A DNA stretch of 64,000 nucleotides, from NCBI RefSeq assembly GCF_035222485.1, contig NC_085921.1, positions 4,402,001 to 4,466,000 on the forward strand, given 5' to 3'. Source of the DNA: Podospora pseudoanserina (lineage: Eukaryota; Ascomycota; Sordariomycetes; Sordariales; Podosporaceae). The position numbers were made by a program, and so were the translations under genes. Positions 52,973 through 64,000 of the stretch are shown here, piece by piece; the first letter of the stretch is position 1; each line of letters opens with the position of its first letter. The notes below the pieces were generated by a model. That model was given only the letters and a program-made list of their open reading frames with translations, did no database searches and was not told where the DNA came from.

Positions 52973-55900
52973 TGAGTCATGAGTGACAAACGGAAGTAGA
53001 AACGGGCAAGGCAATCCGAGGGGAAGCGCGAGAAGGAAATGACTGAATCAATCAACCCCGCCGCCCAGGGGTCGTTGTGTGTGTACTCCGCAGCCCAGAC
53101 AGCCCCTTGTTAAGAGCGCGCGTGTGGGCAAAGAGAGCCTTGTTTCTCGGAAACAATCGAGCTCGGGGCATACAAGGATAGTGGAGGGGTACTCAGAGAT
53201 TCCCAGAAGAATGAGGCACGACGGTGAAGCAATGCCCGGTTCCACGGCATTCCAACTTAAATGGCCGTCCAGAGCACCAGACGCCCTGTCTGACCGGCCC
53301 TGTCCGGGGTGAACCAGAAGACCTGGGACAAGTGCCGCAGCTGACCGACCCGGAGTCACGGCAGGGTGACAGCGGCAGCAAAGGGAATTCGACTGTTCAA
53401 GAAGATTGACAGGGCGGAGACAAACTCACGGCTTTTTCTTCGGACCCAGCTCAGGGCTCTCCCACGAGAAGTGGTCAAAGTGGTCCATGATGTCAGGGCG
53501 GGGGGTCGAACCATTCGAAGTGGGTGAAATTTTTTTGAGGCGGTGGAATCTGCGAGTCTCTCTTGAGAACGGCGTAGCAGAGAGGAGGGAGAGCTGGGTT
53601 TGTTGACAAACCTGTACAAGTCGCTCTGATGGTCAGGGCGGGCTTGGATTGTGAGAGCAAGGTCAAGAATGGCCAAGGGTCCACAAGGTGTTGAGAATGT
53701 GCCCAAAGCACCAAGAGCAAGCAATGTGGGGATGGGGAAAGCAGTACTCCGGAGGAGCAAGTCAAGAGAGCGGGCCTGGTCTTGGTACAGTCACTCGACG
53801 GGGTGCTACCTCTTATTGGGGTTGCCTACGCATACTGGCCAGACGCTGACTGAGCAAGAGACAGAAAAGATAATCCAACTTATGATGTAGATATGCTGCC
53901 ACTTAGGTAGACGGTCGCCCCGGAAAAATTACCAACTTCAACATTCTGATTTGTGGATCACTGAAAGACCGTATCTATAAATTCTACATATCAGCACCCA
54001 ATCGGACTAAGAAACTCAACAGCCGGTAAGGAGGCGATATGGAAGTGGCAACCACTCAGTTAAATACAAAGGGTCCTCGACAAGTTCCGAGCTGGAGCAT
54101 CAACGAGTGGGAGCCTCTCCCCTGTTCCTTTTTGACAGAGCCCTGATATTCCAGTCAGTCATGTAGGTGTAAGTGATGGAATACTGACAGAAAGGATGAA
54201 GAGGCGTGTAACATGAAGAGCACGCTGCCGCAGTGCCAGGCCAGGATCGGCAAAAGAAGCAGGCCGGAGATCACAAATTCTGACACGACATGAGAATACA
54301 GCCGTATTTCCGTGCTCACGAACCACGACTTGCTGTGCGTCAGTCAAGCCCCTTATACGGCAGGTGTCTTGTTCCTGGCGCCCCCCCCTCCCCCCCCCTT
54401 CTTGGAGCCGCAGCAGAAACTTTCTGCATGAGCGCATGGCCGAATCTTGTTTACTCGCGTTGAAGCTGCTTTGTTCGCTGCTGCTGTGTCTGCTAAACGG
54501 CCCTTTTGGGGCGAGTCCATGCGATTTCTGATGCACTAGAATGTTTGTCTGGTATTCTAAGGACCAACTGTTTTGCCCCCCCTTTTTTTTTTTTTTTCCC
54601 TTCTGTGCTGTATGACAACCATAGCCGAGCAGTTCAAGACACCAACACCGAGTGCCGCCAGAAGGCACACGGCTACGGGCCGCAGGGAATCAGCGGAAGA
54701 TTTGTCAATCGCCGTGAGGCAAGACACTATGCCATCTTTGGTAGATAAGGGCGCGGTTGAATGTCCCAGTTGCTGGCGAATCTTTTGGCAATCAATCTGA
54801 TCATTCCAAGTTGACCAATGCGGCGTTTAAACACGGTCTATGTCACCGTGGCTGAACTGGTGGTGCCTCCAAGTACGAATAGTTCTGGAACAGTTCAGCT
54901 GACCATGTTATACAAATATTTTTCGACGAATCTGAGAATTATAAGCATATGAATTTCTGGAAACCGGGCTCTACCCTTTATGCTGTCGACGGCAAAGCGT
55001 ATGCATGTTGAAGCCTGGGTGGTGTGGTATAGTGTGGTGTGTTCTGAAAGTGCTGACGCGAACCCGCCTTTTGACCCCAAGAGGACAATACGATACGGGC
55101 GTTGGTGAATGAAATTGGAAAGAGAAGCTCCAAGATCCACTGAGGCTCCATCTCCTGTCGGCAGTTGAGAAAGAATGGATCGGTTCCCCGGATGCCACCC
55201 GATAGGGACATGGGTCAGCTCGATGGTTGGTGGATCTCCAGATCAACGGCGATCTTGGGCTTGGCATCAAACATGTGGGTCAGGGACCTCGAGCACATTT
55301 CTTCTATCAACGTCTGTCAACGGCCCTCCTCATAGAAGCTCTATCTCGAACATGGCTGGATCAATATGTCAATATGCGGCCAGGGCTTGTAGCCATTTGC
55401 AGAACTTCATTTTTCATCTATCCGTGTTCTCTTTCTTACACCCATCGCGTGCCAGCATATCCGACGAGCGGGTGAGGCGGACTGCATGGGATAAGCAGGG
55501 GCGAATTGGGCAAACTTCATCTGTTTATTCCTTCATTCACCTGCCCTCCCGTCGCATTTACACCAGGAGCAGCCAAGCTCCCGTCCGTGTGGGACATCAC
55601 ACCTATGGCATCTGGCGTCTTCTGTGAGATCCGAGACGTGGGTGAAGTTCCATCGAGGAAGGACGCGAGGAAGAACGCGAACACCCCAAGCGTTGTTGGG
55701 AGAGCCTGATATCGGCCGTCTAGAGCAATCAATATTAGTAGTGAGGCGAGTGATGATGCTATCTCATCTTTCTTACCCTACCTACCTTCCACGGCAGCGC
55801 GGCGGGATTAAGTGGGATTTTACTGCACGTCACTTACCTACCCTTTCCAATGCACCTCCGGACGGCTGACAGTGGTAGTACCACGTCTCTTGTGACCCCT

Positions 55901-57057
55901 ATCAACTCATTATTGTCCAACTTGGGCCGAGTCGAAGAGCGTCAAATAGCGGCCTTTTGTCGTTGGTAAGGAAAAAGTATGCTCTTGATGACGCCGCAGG
56001 GCTGTTGGCATGGTCTTCGAGATCAGACGTGGGGCGGGCCGTGATGGGTGGAGGTTCACAAAAATGCGAGATGGTCTGACTTGATGAGGTAGATGGCGTT
56101 TGGCCGTTGAAGTTCCTTTGGCTGCAGAACAAATCAGCCCCAGACGACGCCATGTATCTGGAATGGCGATTTGTTTGGCGGACACACCTTTGCAGGACAG
56201 GGAAGGGGTTGACTTTGCGAACGCCGAGCTGCAGTCTAACGGCCGAGACTTCTTGTGAGGTTCTCAGGGAGCACAGATTTCGGTGCCCGCCAGTGGACCC
56301 CTTCATCCCACCGCTTGAAGTCGAAGCTACTGTACCTTAGCTGTCAATTTGACGACGAGCAGCTTCATGATAGGCCTGCCTGCTCCTGTCATCATCTAAC
56401 CTTACCCTGGAAGAACGCCGCTTCTTCCTCCTCCATTCGCGGTTCGAACTTGCCTTTCCGGCCCCGAGAAAGGCACCTGGCATACAGCACGACTTCTACT
56501 TCCCTCGTTGCATGCACGAGTGCCCAATCACGTACCGAGCGCAACCTGACAGTGTCTCACTCGATTCCCTGCATTGCAGGGGGATCATACTCCCATCTCA
56601 GCGTGTCCAGAGGCCAACAGCTACCACAACTTCACCAGCTCCTGTGTGGCAAGACATAATAATAATACACAAAAAATCAATCGCCAATCCTGGTCAACCT
56701 ATTTATCGTCTTACCCCTCTTGTGAGGGGTTGGTTACGTCGGGTCTTTCATCCCCTTCGAGGCAAACTTGAGCCGATTCAACAAAAAAAAAAGGGTCAGG
56801 GTTGGCTAGAGGGTTGATCTCGGCACTTGCTCTCCACCTCAGCCAATCTAACCCCAGAGGACCTAATCACAGTAATTCAGTAGCTTGTCGCTGCTCTTTC
56901 TCGCACTCGCTCTCTCTTTTCGGTGGGCTGGGCAATTGAGCATTAGTCTCGGCAAACTACCAGTTTCAACTCGGCATCGCATACCGTATTGGCTCTTCCG
57001 GCATCCTGTAAACACCCTGGTTTTCCTTCTGCTTTCGCCATCAGTGGCAGGTTCACT
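52973..57057. other. Gene-free region, 4.1 kb
   Basis: No complete gene could be supported. Near 53488 on the minus strand a short open stretch begins MDHFDHFSWESPELGPKKK and runs into a GTGAGT donor, possibly an upstream exon of the permease gene. A T17 run (near 54582-54598) and a C-rich run (near 54381-54400) are simple repeats. The right end is the promoter and leader of the next gene. Confidence 0.45.
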
Positions 57058-59334
57058 ATGTGGGACGTCGACTGGTCCGACGTTTCTATCGAAAAGGTTG
57101 GGGAGAGACGAGCGCGCAAGGGAATCGAAAGAAACTCAAAGAAGGAGGATGTTCAGAGCGTACATGGGTCAACAGGCAGCCGCCCCTCCTCGACTGAAGA
57201 GCGACCAGCCATGAGCCTCTTTGAATCCATGGGCTTGAAGCGCAACAGCATGTCAATGAAGAACAAGAGGAAGGACACATTGCAGCCAGAAACGACAAAG
57301 GACGATGGCAAATCAAGACGGACATCTCTGCTGGCTGCTGCGGTTTCGGCCCTGGGCAATACAAACCGGTCGTCGACTGTGTCTGACAAGTCTCTCAGAC
57401 TACAGACCACGCTCACAGAAAAGAACATTGTAGAAGACACCACCACGGTAACAAGTGGGAGCTGGGGGGCGCCAACGGATAGATCATCCAAAGGTATGGT
57501 TTCTGGGAAACCCACACCATTCCAATTGCCAACACCGGCAGTGCTAATGTGTCCCCCAGAGTCAATGCTCTCCAAGTCCACTGCCCTAACAACGCCGTCT
57601 CTGGACTTTCAGGGGGAAGGAACGATGGGAGATGTGCTTGCATCAGAGGCACAAAAGCCCGTGCGCCCAATGAGCGACTCGATGAAGAAAAGCACAACCA
57701 CCGACCACAACAGAGCTGTTGGTCCCGTGAGAGTCGCGAGCCTAGGAAACCAACCGACTATTCTCATAAACAACATAATACCGCAAACTCCGGCAACGCA
57801 GAATTCACGCTCAATATCCTCTCTATCAACAGAACTTGAGAAGTCAGTATCAGACTTCATTGACAATTGGTATGAAGTTATTCACGCGTCAGACAGACCG
57901 ATTCCCGTCAGCATGCCGGAGCCCAAACAGCCCAACGAGCAGCACCCTCAGTCACAAGGTGCTGTCAAGCTACCTCTGATGGCCCCTTTGCCTCGAGGGC
58001 CCTTGCCAGAGGTCCCAAACCGACCTCCGACTCAACCTACGCCTCGTCCATCCAGAGCAAGAATGCTCAGCACTCTCCCACCCTCATATCAGCCCAAGGG
58101 TTACTACAATCCAGATCGGTGGAAGCCCCCTGATCAGTGGAAACCCAAGCCGGGCAGTGTCGAAGAAGCTCCTATTCCTGCCACGGAGGCGTCTCCAGTT
58201 GCCCAAGAAGCTCCTTTGGTTGTGCCAAAAAGGCGAGTCCGGCTACCAAAAGACACCGAGGCTGCTTACGCGGCGACTTTGAGAGTTCAGGCTCTGCAGA
58301 TGGAGTTGAAGAGAATGGCCCAGGCAACTCCTGAGGTAGCCCTCGCACGTCTCAAGGAGAACTGGGGTACTGTTACAGATCCCATAGTCTACCAGCAGCT
58401 TGAGCAGGAAAAGAAGCGATGGATGCTGGCCTCCCTGTACGGGATGGAACAGCAGATCAGGGGCGGTGACAATACAGCTGTCACTGTGGCCGGAGCGCAG
58501 CCATTTGTCCAAGGTCCAGATGTCCTGTCACTGTTCGATTCTGACTGTACGAACCATCTCTCTCTTCAATAGCTTGAAATCCCCGCTAACTCGTCGCCTA
58601 CAGCTACGACATCCTATCTCGCAGTCCTCCACCCGGAGACGAGTATCAAGCACATGAACTCAACTCCCATTCCTCATCTTCAGTACCCGAATGTCCAATC
58701 CTTTCCCTGGCCTGTCTCACCTTCACTTGCCCTGGAAGCGAACAAATTCACCTCGGTGCATTGTTTGTCCATGCCCTCTTTGCTGGCAAGCCAAGAGATT
58801 CCCCAGCTTCTCCAGAAGATCTACCACTGTCTCGCCCCTCAAGGAGTGTTGCATCTTGTGGTGATAGATCCATCACCAGTAGCCCACTCTCTGGGACCAC
58901 ACATGAGAGAATGGCTGGAAGAACACCTGACCACCAGCCTGGAGGCCGAATTTCGATGCATCACCCCCAGCAGAGTGTTTCCGAGATGGCTGGAGGCAGC
59001 CAAGCTCGACGGCCTGAACAGTTTCACCACCAAGAACAAGTTCCAAGCCATCCCGCCTTCCCAGTCGCGCCACGACAATGGCAAGGGCAAGGTCAGAGCA
59101 ATGGATCCTCACGACCAGGAGGCCATGATTATGGGAGACCTCCGGAGCGTGGTTGGCAGGATGCTGTGGCAGGACATGTGGTCCAAGAATGTGCGCGCAA
59201 AGGCCTGGTGGTGGGAGATTACGGAATGCGTCGAGGAGTGCATTCAGCTTGGTACCTACTGGGAGTACTCCATCATCCAGGCAACCAAGAATGGTGAAGA
59301 CTGTAACGGCAACTCTCACCACAGTTCGTACTAA
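57058..59334 (+). CDS. Large protein with a degenerate methyltransferase-like C-terminal domain
   Basis: Two exons (57058-58546, 58604-59334) encode 739 residues. The N-terminus (MWDVDWSDVSIEKVGERRAR) and the segment ALARLKENWGTVTDPIVYQQ look conserved, but I cannot name the family. The first 480 residues are otherwise Ser/Thr/Pro-rich and probably disordered. From about residue 490 the order of elements recalls a class I SAM methyltransferase: a strand and loop (VLSLFDSDSTTSYLAVLHPE), a later helix and turn (EIPQLLQKIYHCLAPQGVLH) and a strand (LVVIDPS). The Gly-rich SAM motif (GxGxG) is absent, so activity is doubtful. The intron (57 nt, CGCTAAC branch site, ends CTACAG) joins in frame at Ser. 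An in-frame ATG at 56989 could add 23 residues, but GGCAG before 57051 may be the end of a leader intron, so 57058 is preferred. Confidence 0.78.
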
Positions 59335-62300
59335 CCTGCTGGACCCAACGATACTGGGCGCTCTTTCTGACGATCAATTGCCAATGGACCAGTTGTATCG
59401 AAACTCGACAACATTCTTGCTATTTGTTCCTTTTCGGCCTCCACAGCATCAATTATTGCCCCTGGAATTACGGGACAGAGCGACCGGTCTCCTTGTGCAT
59501 CGAAACGGCTTTGCCATCGAGTTATTGCAACAACAGTTGGCTTTTTGACCGATCAAGGGCTCCCTCCATTCAGGCATGAATTTTTCTTTCTCTGGTACCG
59601 CGCCTGTTCTGACTTTGGACAAGTTGTGCAACATTCTCATGAACGGGGCCAACAATAATCTCAAAAACCGGAAGCTGGGCAAACGAAATGGGGGGCTAGC
59701 CTTTTTATTCAGCCTGTATATTTGTCATAGAGATTTCCAAATCGGGCTTTTCTTTCACCGGGTAAGAGGGGAAGTTTCTCTTCAAGTCAGGGGTAAGGTT
59801 GGAAACCAGGCTGGTTTGGTCAGTGGCGTTTGTTTTTCTTTTCTGTCCCCCCCCCCTCACAAAGCTCGAGGATCTTACTTAGCTTTGGGGGTCTTTTTTC
59901 TTCATGTATTGTATGTAGCTTCCGACAAGGAAACGAACTTTTGTATGATCTGGGTTTGAGTCTCTTTGGCTGATGTTTTGTCATGGGGATGGGGAAGGTT
60001 ATCTTTTTGTTTTGATGTGTTGTATGAATAGTACGTGATCATAGGGGAGTTGGGTTGGGGGGTTCATGATGGGGTTTGGGACATATGGGGGATGGCGTGA
60101 ATGCGGTGTGATTGAGGTATGTGTATGAATAGGATGAGAGTGTTGAAAAGCTTTGCATATGCGGGTTGGGGGGGAGGGGACGGATGCTCATAGTCTACTA
60201 AACAAACAAACAATGCTAGTTTTTTCTCTTGTACGTTTGGTGGCTTTGGATGGTGAAATTGGTTGTGTCTTGTTATAACTCAGGGTGGTTATTTCCCTAG
60301 GTATGATAGCCACACACACGACAGGCAGCATAATTTCGCTCTTTGACGTTCTCTCACGGCGGTTGATAGGTTCACTTTTCCTCATCATCGTTCTTCTCCG
60401 ACTTCAGTTTCAACCTCTGCTGCTCGTAGATTATACTCAAGTGTGGGATTAGATTTGATGGACCCTGCTTCTTTCCGAGGGGGCATTATAGACATGTTCA
60501 ACACCGGGCCCGAAAGAAAGCTGTGATTATCACCACTAAAGGGCATACACATATCTGTCTGTCTGCTTTGTGATATGCTGTTTGCAACTGGCACCTCTCC
60601 GGATGCCTAGCTAGGCATGTATGTAGGCGCTGTCCATGTTGCTTGTAGCCAGTTCCTCTTCCATTCCCCAAAATCATCCGTGACGGTCCTTTATTATGCA
60701 AGGCTGCTCAGGTGGTTTCTGTGCTTAGACACCACCCCTGACCCCCGCGTAAAGTGTCTTTTATCCTGCGAACTTTGCAGAAAGATTGCATGGTTGTCGC
60801 TTTGTTGAAAACGAGGTGCAGTAGGCAGTGGTGGTTGACTGAGCGCTATGGAATAAACACTTGAAGTCAAGGGTAGTTATCTAGGAAAAAAAAAAAAAAA
60901 AGGCTTGGATATCATTGCAATGCGTCCGCGCATACAAACTAATTCGCCATTGAGAGACAAAAGTGACCATCAAGTGAATTGTCCAAGTTCGCCCTAGCAA
61001 TGATAGGATGAAAAGTTGATAAATACCATCACATCAACGTCACTTACACCACCCCATCACTGAATGCTGGATGCTGGATGCCACCCACCACCCACCACCC
61101 ACCGTTGCAAAGAAGGATGCCCTCCAAAAGCAAACACTAACGGCTCACCCGGCCGGGTCTCCGGAGCAGGGCCATCAACGGGAGACTTACATACATTGGC
61201 GACCGATGGCGATGCGGGGTACAGGCAAAAAGGAGGTCCGAGTCCCTCCCGCATTCTTGGGACTGGACCGACGACCAGGTTACAAGAGACACAACTTGGG
61301 ACGACAACCCCCATTTCAGCCAATTAACCAACCCCTTTCCATGGGCCAGTTTCGACGCCCGCCCCCCCCTCCCCTCACCTGCAGGCCACAGAACATTCCT
61401 TCCCACACATTTTTCTGCTGAAGAAAAAAGGCCTGAGCGCAAACAGAATGCATTCTGCAAAAACAAGAATATTATGATGACCGTTTTACCCATCTGATCG
61501 GTGGCGTTTGCCAACGACCGGCGCACGGTTGCCATTCTTTTACCCATAAGCGGAAAAGTCCTCCGGGTGAGGCGTTCAATGGCTTCGGAGAACTGTTGAC
61601 GCCGTTGAGCGGGTGGCTTGCCAGCTAGAACCAGGCACCTTGCTCTTTTCATTGCTGCACACTGGGTATTCTCCAAAAAATTCCATTTTTGTGTACGAGC
61701 CGGCGCGAGGGACTAAGAATGTTAGTTCCTCGTGGTCGAGCATGGTTAAAAAGGAAGCGGGTTCTTGGCCGTGTCTGAGCTTTAGGTCTAGGGGACCTCG
61801 CGAGGCGGATTGATTGGGTTGTGATTCTTGGGAGTCCGTGCTTTGATATTGCTTCAACAAAAGTGAGGGGGATATAGGTTGCGCTGAGTTAAGCTCAACG
61901 GGAGCGCCAGAATCGCAGTGTTCTTGACACTGATTGCACCACCATCGGTGAAAGGCTGGCAGTGTTCTGTATGAGTGGTGCTGGGTTGCTCAGTACAACT
62001 TACAAGCTCGCATAAGGCTGGCCGCCATATGACATGTAGGTTTGGCAACCAGCTCGCAGCTTCCGGAGCTGCCATACCAAGGCTCAGTTAGAAACTGGGT
62101 GTCGTATCCCTTCCAACCAGGCCTGCGGGAGAGTTGGTCTCTGCGAGAAGCGGCACGGGTGTCGGTTTCCATGCAGCAATACCTCGCTACCAGGCAGTCA
62201 GAAAAGATTGCAACGCCGACATGTCGACAGAAGCCCGCCCGAAAGGAGGGCAGGAGCTCTGGTCTAGAGCTATCCGCCTGGGAAACTATCAGTACACACA

Positions 62301-64000
62301 TACACCCAGACTTTGGAGTGTTTGGAGGTAGGAGGGGGTTGAACTTCCAATCTCTCTGCTGGCCGAGCTTTCCGATAGAATCTCGATGGAATGATGGGTT
62401 GCGTGGGCGTTTTTCTATCTCGCCTGTAGACGATATGGTGAAGGGCGTGGTGAAGCACTCATCTCGTGAAGCAAGCGATGCTTGAAGTGTCGACTTGGTA
62501 TCGGTTTTACCATGTGACGATGTATGTGGACGAGATCTGTAAATCTGTGGTTGAGGGGTGATGACTAGGACCAGGTCTCAAAACTCAAGTTTAGCAGCAT
62601 CTTGACATGCGTGACAAGCTAAGAACGCCGAAGAGCCAACCCCTGAGCCCTACGAACTCGTGGTCGATGCCCTCGACGCCACCGGACATGCCGTGTGGTT
62701 GATGAAACAAATCTTGGCAACCTTGTCGACTGCTTCGTACAAAACATCGATTACCCGTGTCGAGCTGGGCGAGAGGCATGTCGGGTAAAATATGATGAAG
62801 CATCTACCGGTGTTACAGACATCCGAAGTCGGATAATTGTAGATACGAATACTACTGCCCGTCTGTCTTCCTCGAGTCAAGAGAGAATTGATGAAAGACT
62901 GCGAGACTCCGCACGCTAGCAACGGTTGGAGACAGTAGAACCCAAAAGTGGTTGGTGAAATGGTGATTGTCGTAGAGCCAGTCTGAGCGTGCAGGAGACG
63001 AGCCATGGTTGAGGACACAGAAAAACCTGGGTCTTCACTGCAAGAACGGAGAAGCCATCTCAAAGCGGGGAACGCTAACCGGGATTGAAAACGGTCAACA
63101 GTCGAAACGGGTTTGGCTCACGTAATGGTTGCCGGGGGGCCTGGTTAAATGTGGAGTCCCCCCACGTGGTTGATGTGTTTCCCCCAGCCTCAATTCGATC
63201 CATCTCTGCCATTTTGATGAGGGAGGTAACAATGGAACTGATATCTTGTTTGGCGGGTCGAGTTGAGCACCATCTGAACTGCTAGCTACGAAATACTTGG
63301 GTAATACCCTCTTTCCCCGAGTCATTGAGACAGCCAGTTTGGACATCAACGCTTCGCTGAGAAACGTCAAAGCAAATGATGACCAGTGTGTCACAGCCCT
63401 CTTGCTCCCCTTTCACGACTCAGATCGTAGCAAACGCCTGGGCAAACGATAGCGGCGAGGGCCTTTGGAAAGACACCGTCAAGTCCGTTTCTGTCAGGAT
63501 ATCCCAGCATCACAATACAGCCTAGGATTCAGAAGTGTCAATCGAACACGGATGATGTTTGGCAATGGAAACAGGAAGCCGTCACATCCCACGACATACA
63601 TACAATCCCGTACAACCGGCAAAGCGTGGTGTTTCCCTTCTTCTTTTTCCATCCGATGGTTGATCATGCTGATGTCGAAGGATACGGATAAGGCAGTGTG
63701 AGCCTGAACGGAAAGCGACGTTTTCAACGCCAAGATGACTTGCAGGGTACCCGCAGGGGTATGTCACCATCGGAAGTGGATCTTTCTGGGGGAGCTCTGG
63801 GACCCCTGCAAAAAAGAAAATGGGAACCAAAGAACCACATCTTGGACTGGTAACAACCCCGCTTGCCGCTGTGTGTCGAGGTCTTCAGTCAAGCACCTGA
63901 TAATTTTTGCAAAAGAAAACTGACCAGAATTGCAGATATCCTCCAGTATATGTAAGGTGTATTATGGGCGTACACGTACTTTCGGGAGCGGACCGAGCAT
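59335..64000. other. Gene-free right end, 4.7 kb
   Basis: No gene can be supported. Simple repeats occur: an A18-19 run near 60883-60901, GCTGGAT twice near 61066-61079, and CCACCCA-type copies near 61081-61103. Open frames up to 179 codons on both strands show no family resemblance. A short stretch at 62624-62788 has coding-like codon use and is listed separately. Confidence 0.45.
62624..62788 (+). pseudogene. Short coding-like fragment of unknown identity
   Basis: This 54-codon open stretch has a strong excess of G or C at third positions, as in the real genes here. It reads EEPTPEPYELVVDALDATGH and continues through LMKQILATLSTASYKTSI. It follows a plausible splice acceptor (GACAAGCTAAG, ending at 62623), but no upstream exon with a start was found. 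A second coding-like stretch (62848-62919, SSSSQERIDERLRDSAR) lies just after it in another frame. It could be an exon of an unrecognised gene or a remnant; no family is recognised. Confidence 0.25.

Noticed and set aside
61137-61676. A 179-codon minus-strand frame
   Set aside because: No homology, no supporting splice or start context, and it covers simple-sequence DNA.

Overview
The window looks like nuclear chromosomal DNA of a filamentous ascomycete, most likely a sordariomycete close to the Sordariales (inference). Genes are compact and carry short introns of about 50 to 230 nt with GTAAGT-like donors and CTRAY-type branch sites. The products are typical of moulds: Hrd1, Dsc1, an ERp38-type disulfide isomerase, an AzgA-type purine permease and a DUF6590 protein. 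Coding third positions are GC-rich. I see no intact transposon, virus-like element or CRISPR array.

Layout. 1-2.2 kb: mostly empty, with one decayed AhpD-like pseudogene (minus). 2.5-12 kb: the ER ubiquitin ligase Hrd1 (plus), a low-complexity repeat protein split by an in-frame TAG (plus), and the Golgi/endosome ligase Dsc1 (minus). 12.5-18 kb: a small HSBP1-like coiled coil, an ERp38-type PDI ending in KDEL, ribosomal protein uS14 and mitochondrial EF-Tu. 18.6-19.8 kb: tRNA-Glu(UUC) and an intron-containing tRNA-Arg(ACG). 20.4-28.3 kb: a carnosine N-methyltransferase homologue, a peroxisomal (-SKL) short-chain dehydrogenase, a Herp/Usa1-like ubiquitin-domain membrane protein, and phosphatidylserine decarboxylase. 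28.7-33 kb: a nitroreductase-like protein and a FAD/NADPH reductase without a flavodoxin domain. 36.2-42 kb: a seven-exon DUF6590 gene and a proline-rich coiled-coil orphan. 45.3-53 kb: fibrillarin and uL22 (divergent), a Uch37-type deubiquitinase and an AzgA-like permease. 57-59.3 kb: a large protein with a degenerate methyltransferase-like tail. The rest, including 33-36, 42-45, 53-57 and 59.3-64 kb, has no gene I can support.

How the genes work together. Several genes belong to membrane-protein quality control: Hrd1 with its likely scaffold partner Usa1/Herp, Dsc1, and a PDI, all within about 23 kb, with Uch37 further on. Others form a ribosome group (uS14, uL22, fibrillarin, two tRNAs) and a mitochondrial group (EF-Tu, Psd1). 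There is no secondary-metabolite or defence cluster. The most interesting leads are the -SKL dehydrogenase with three CCTCGG boxes in its promoter, the repeat protein interrupted by one in-frame stop, the reductase with a CCGGGCC motif, and the ER quality-control neighbourhood. Exon boundaries were worked out by hand from splice signals and frame; domain names rest on recognised sequence similarity, without a database search.
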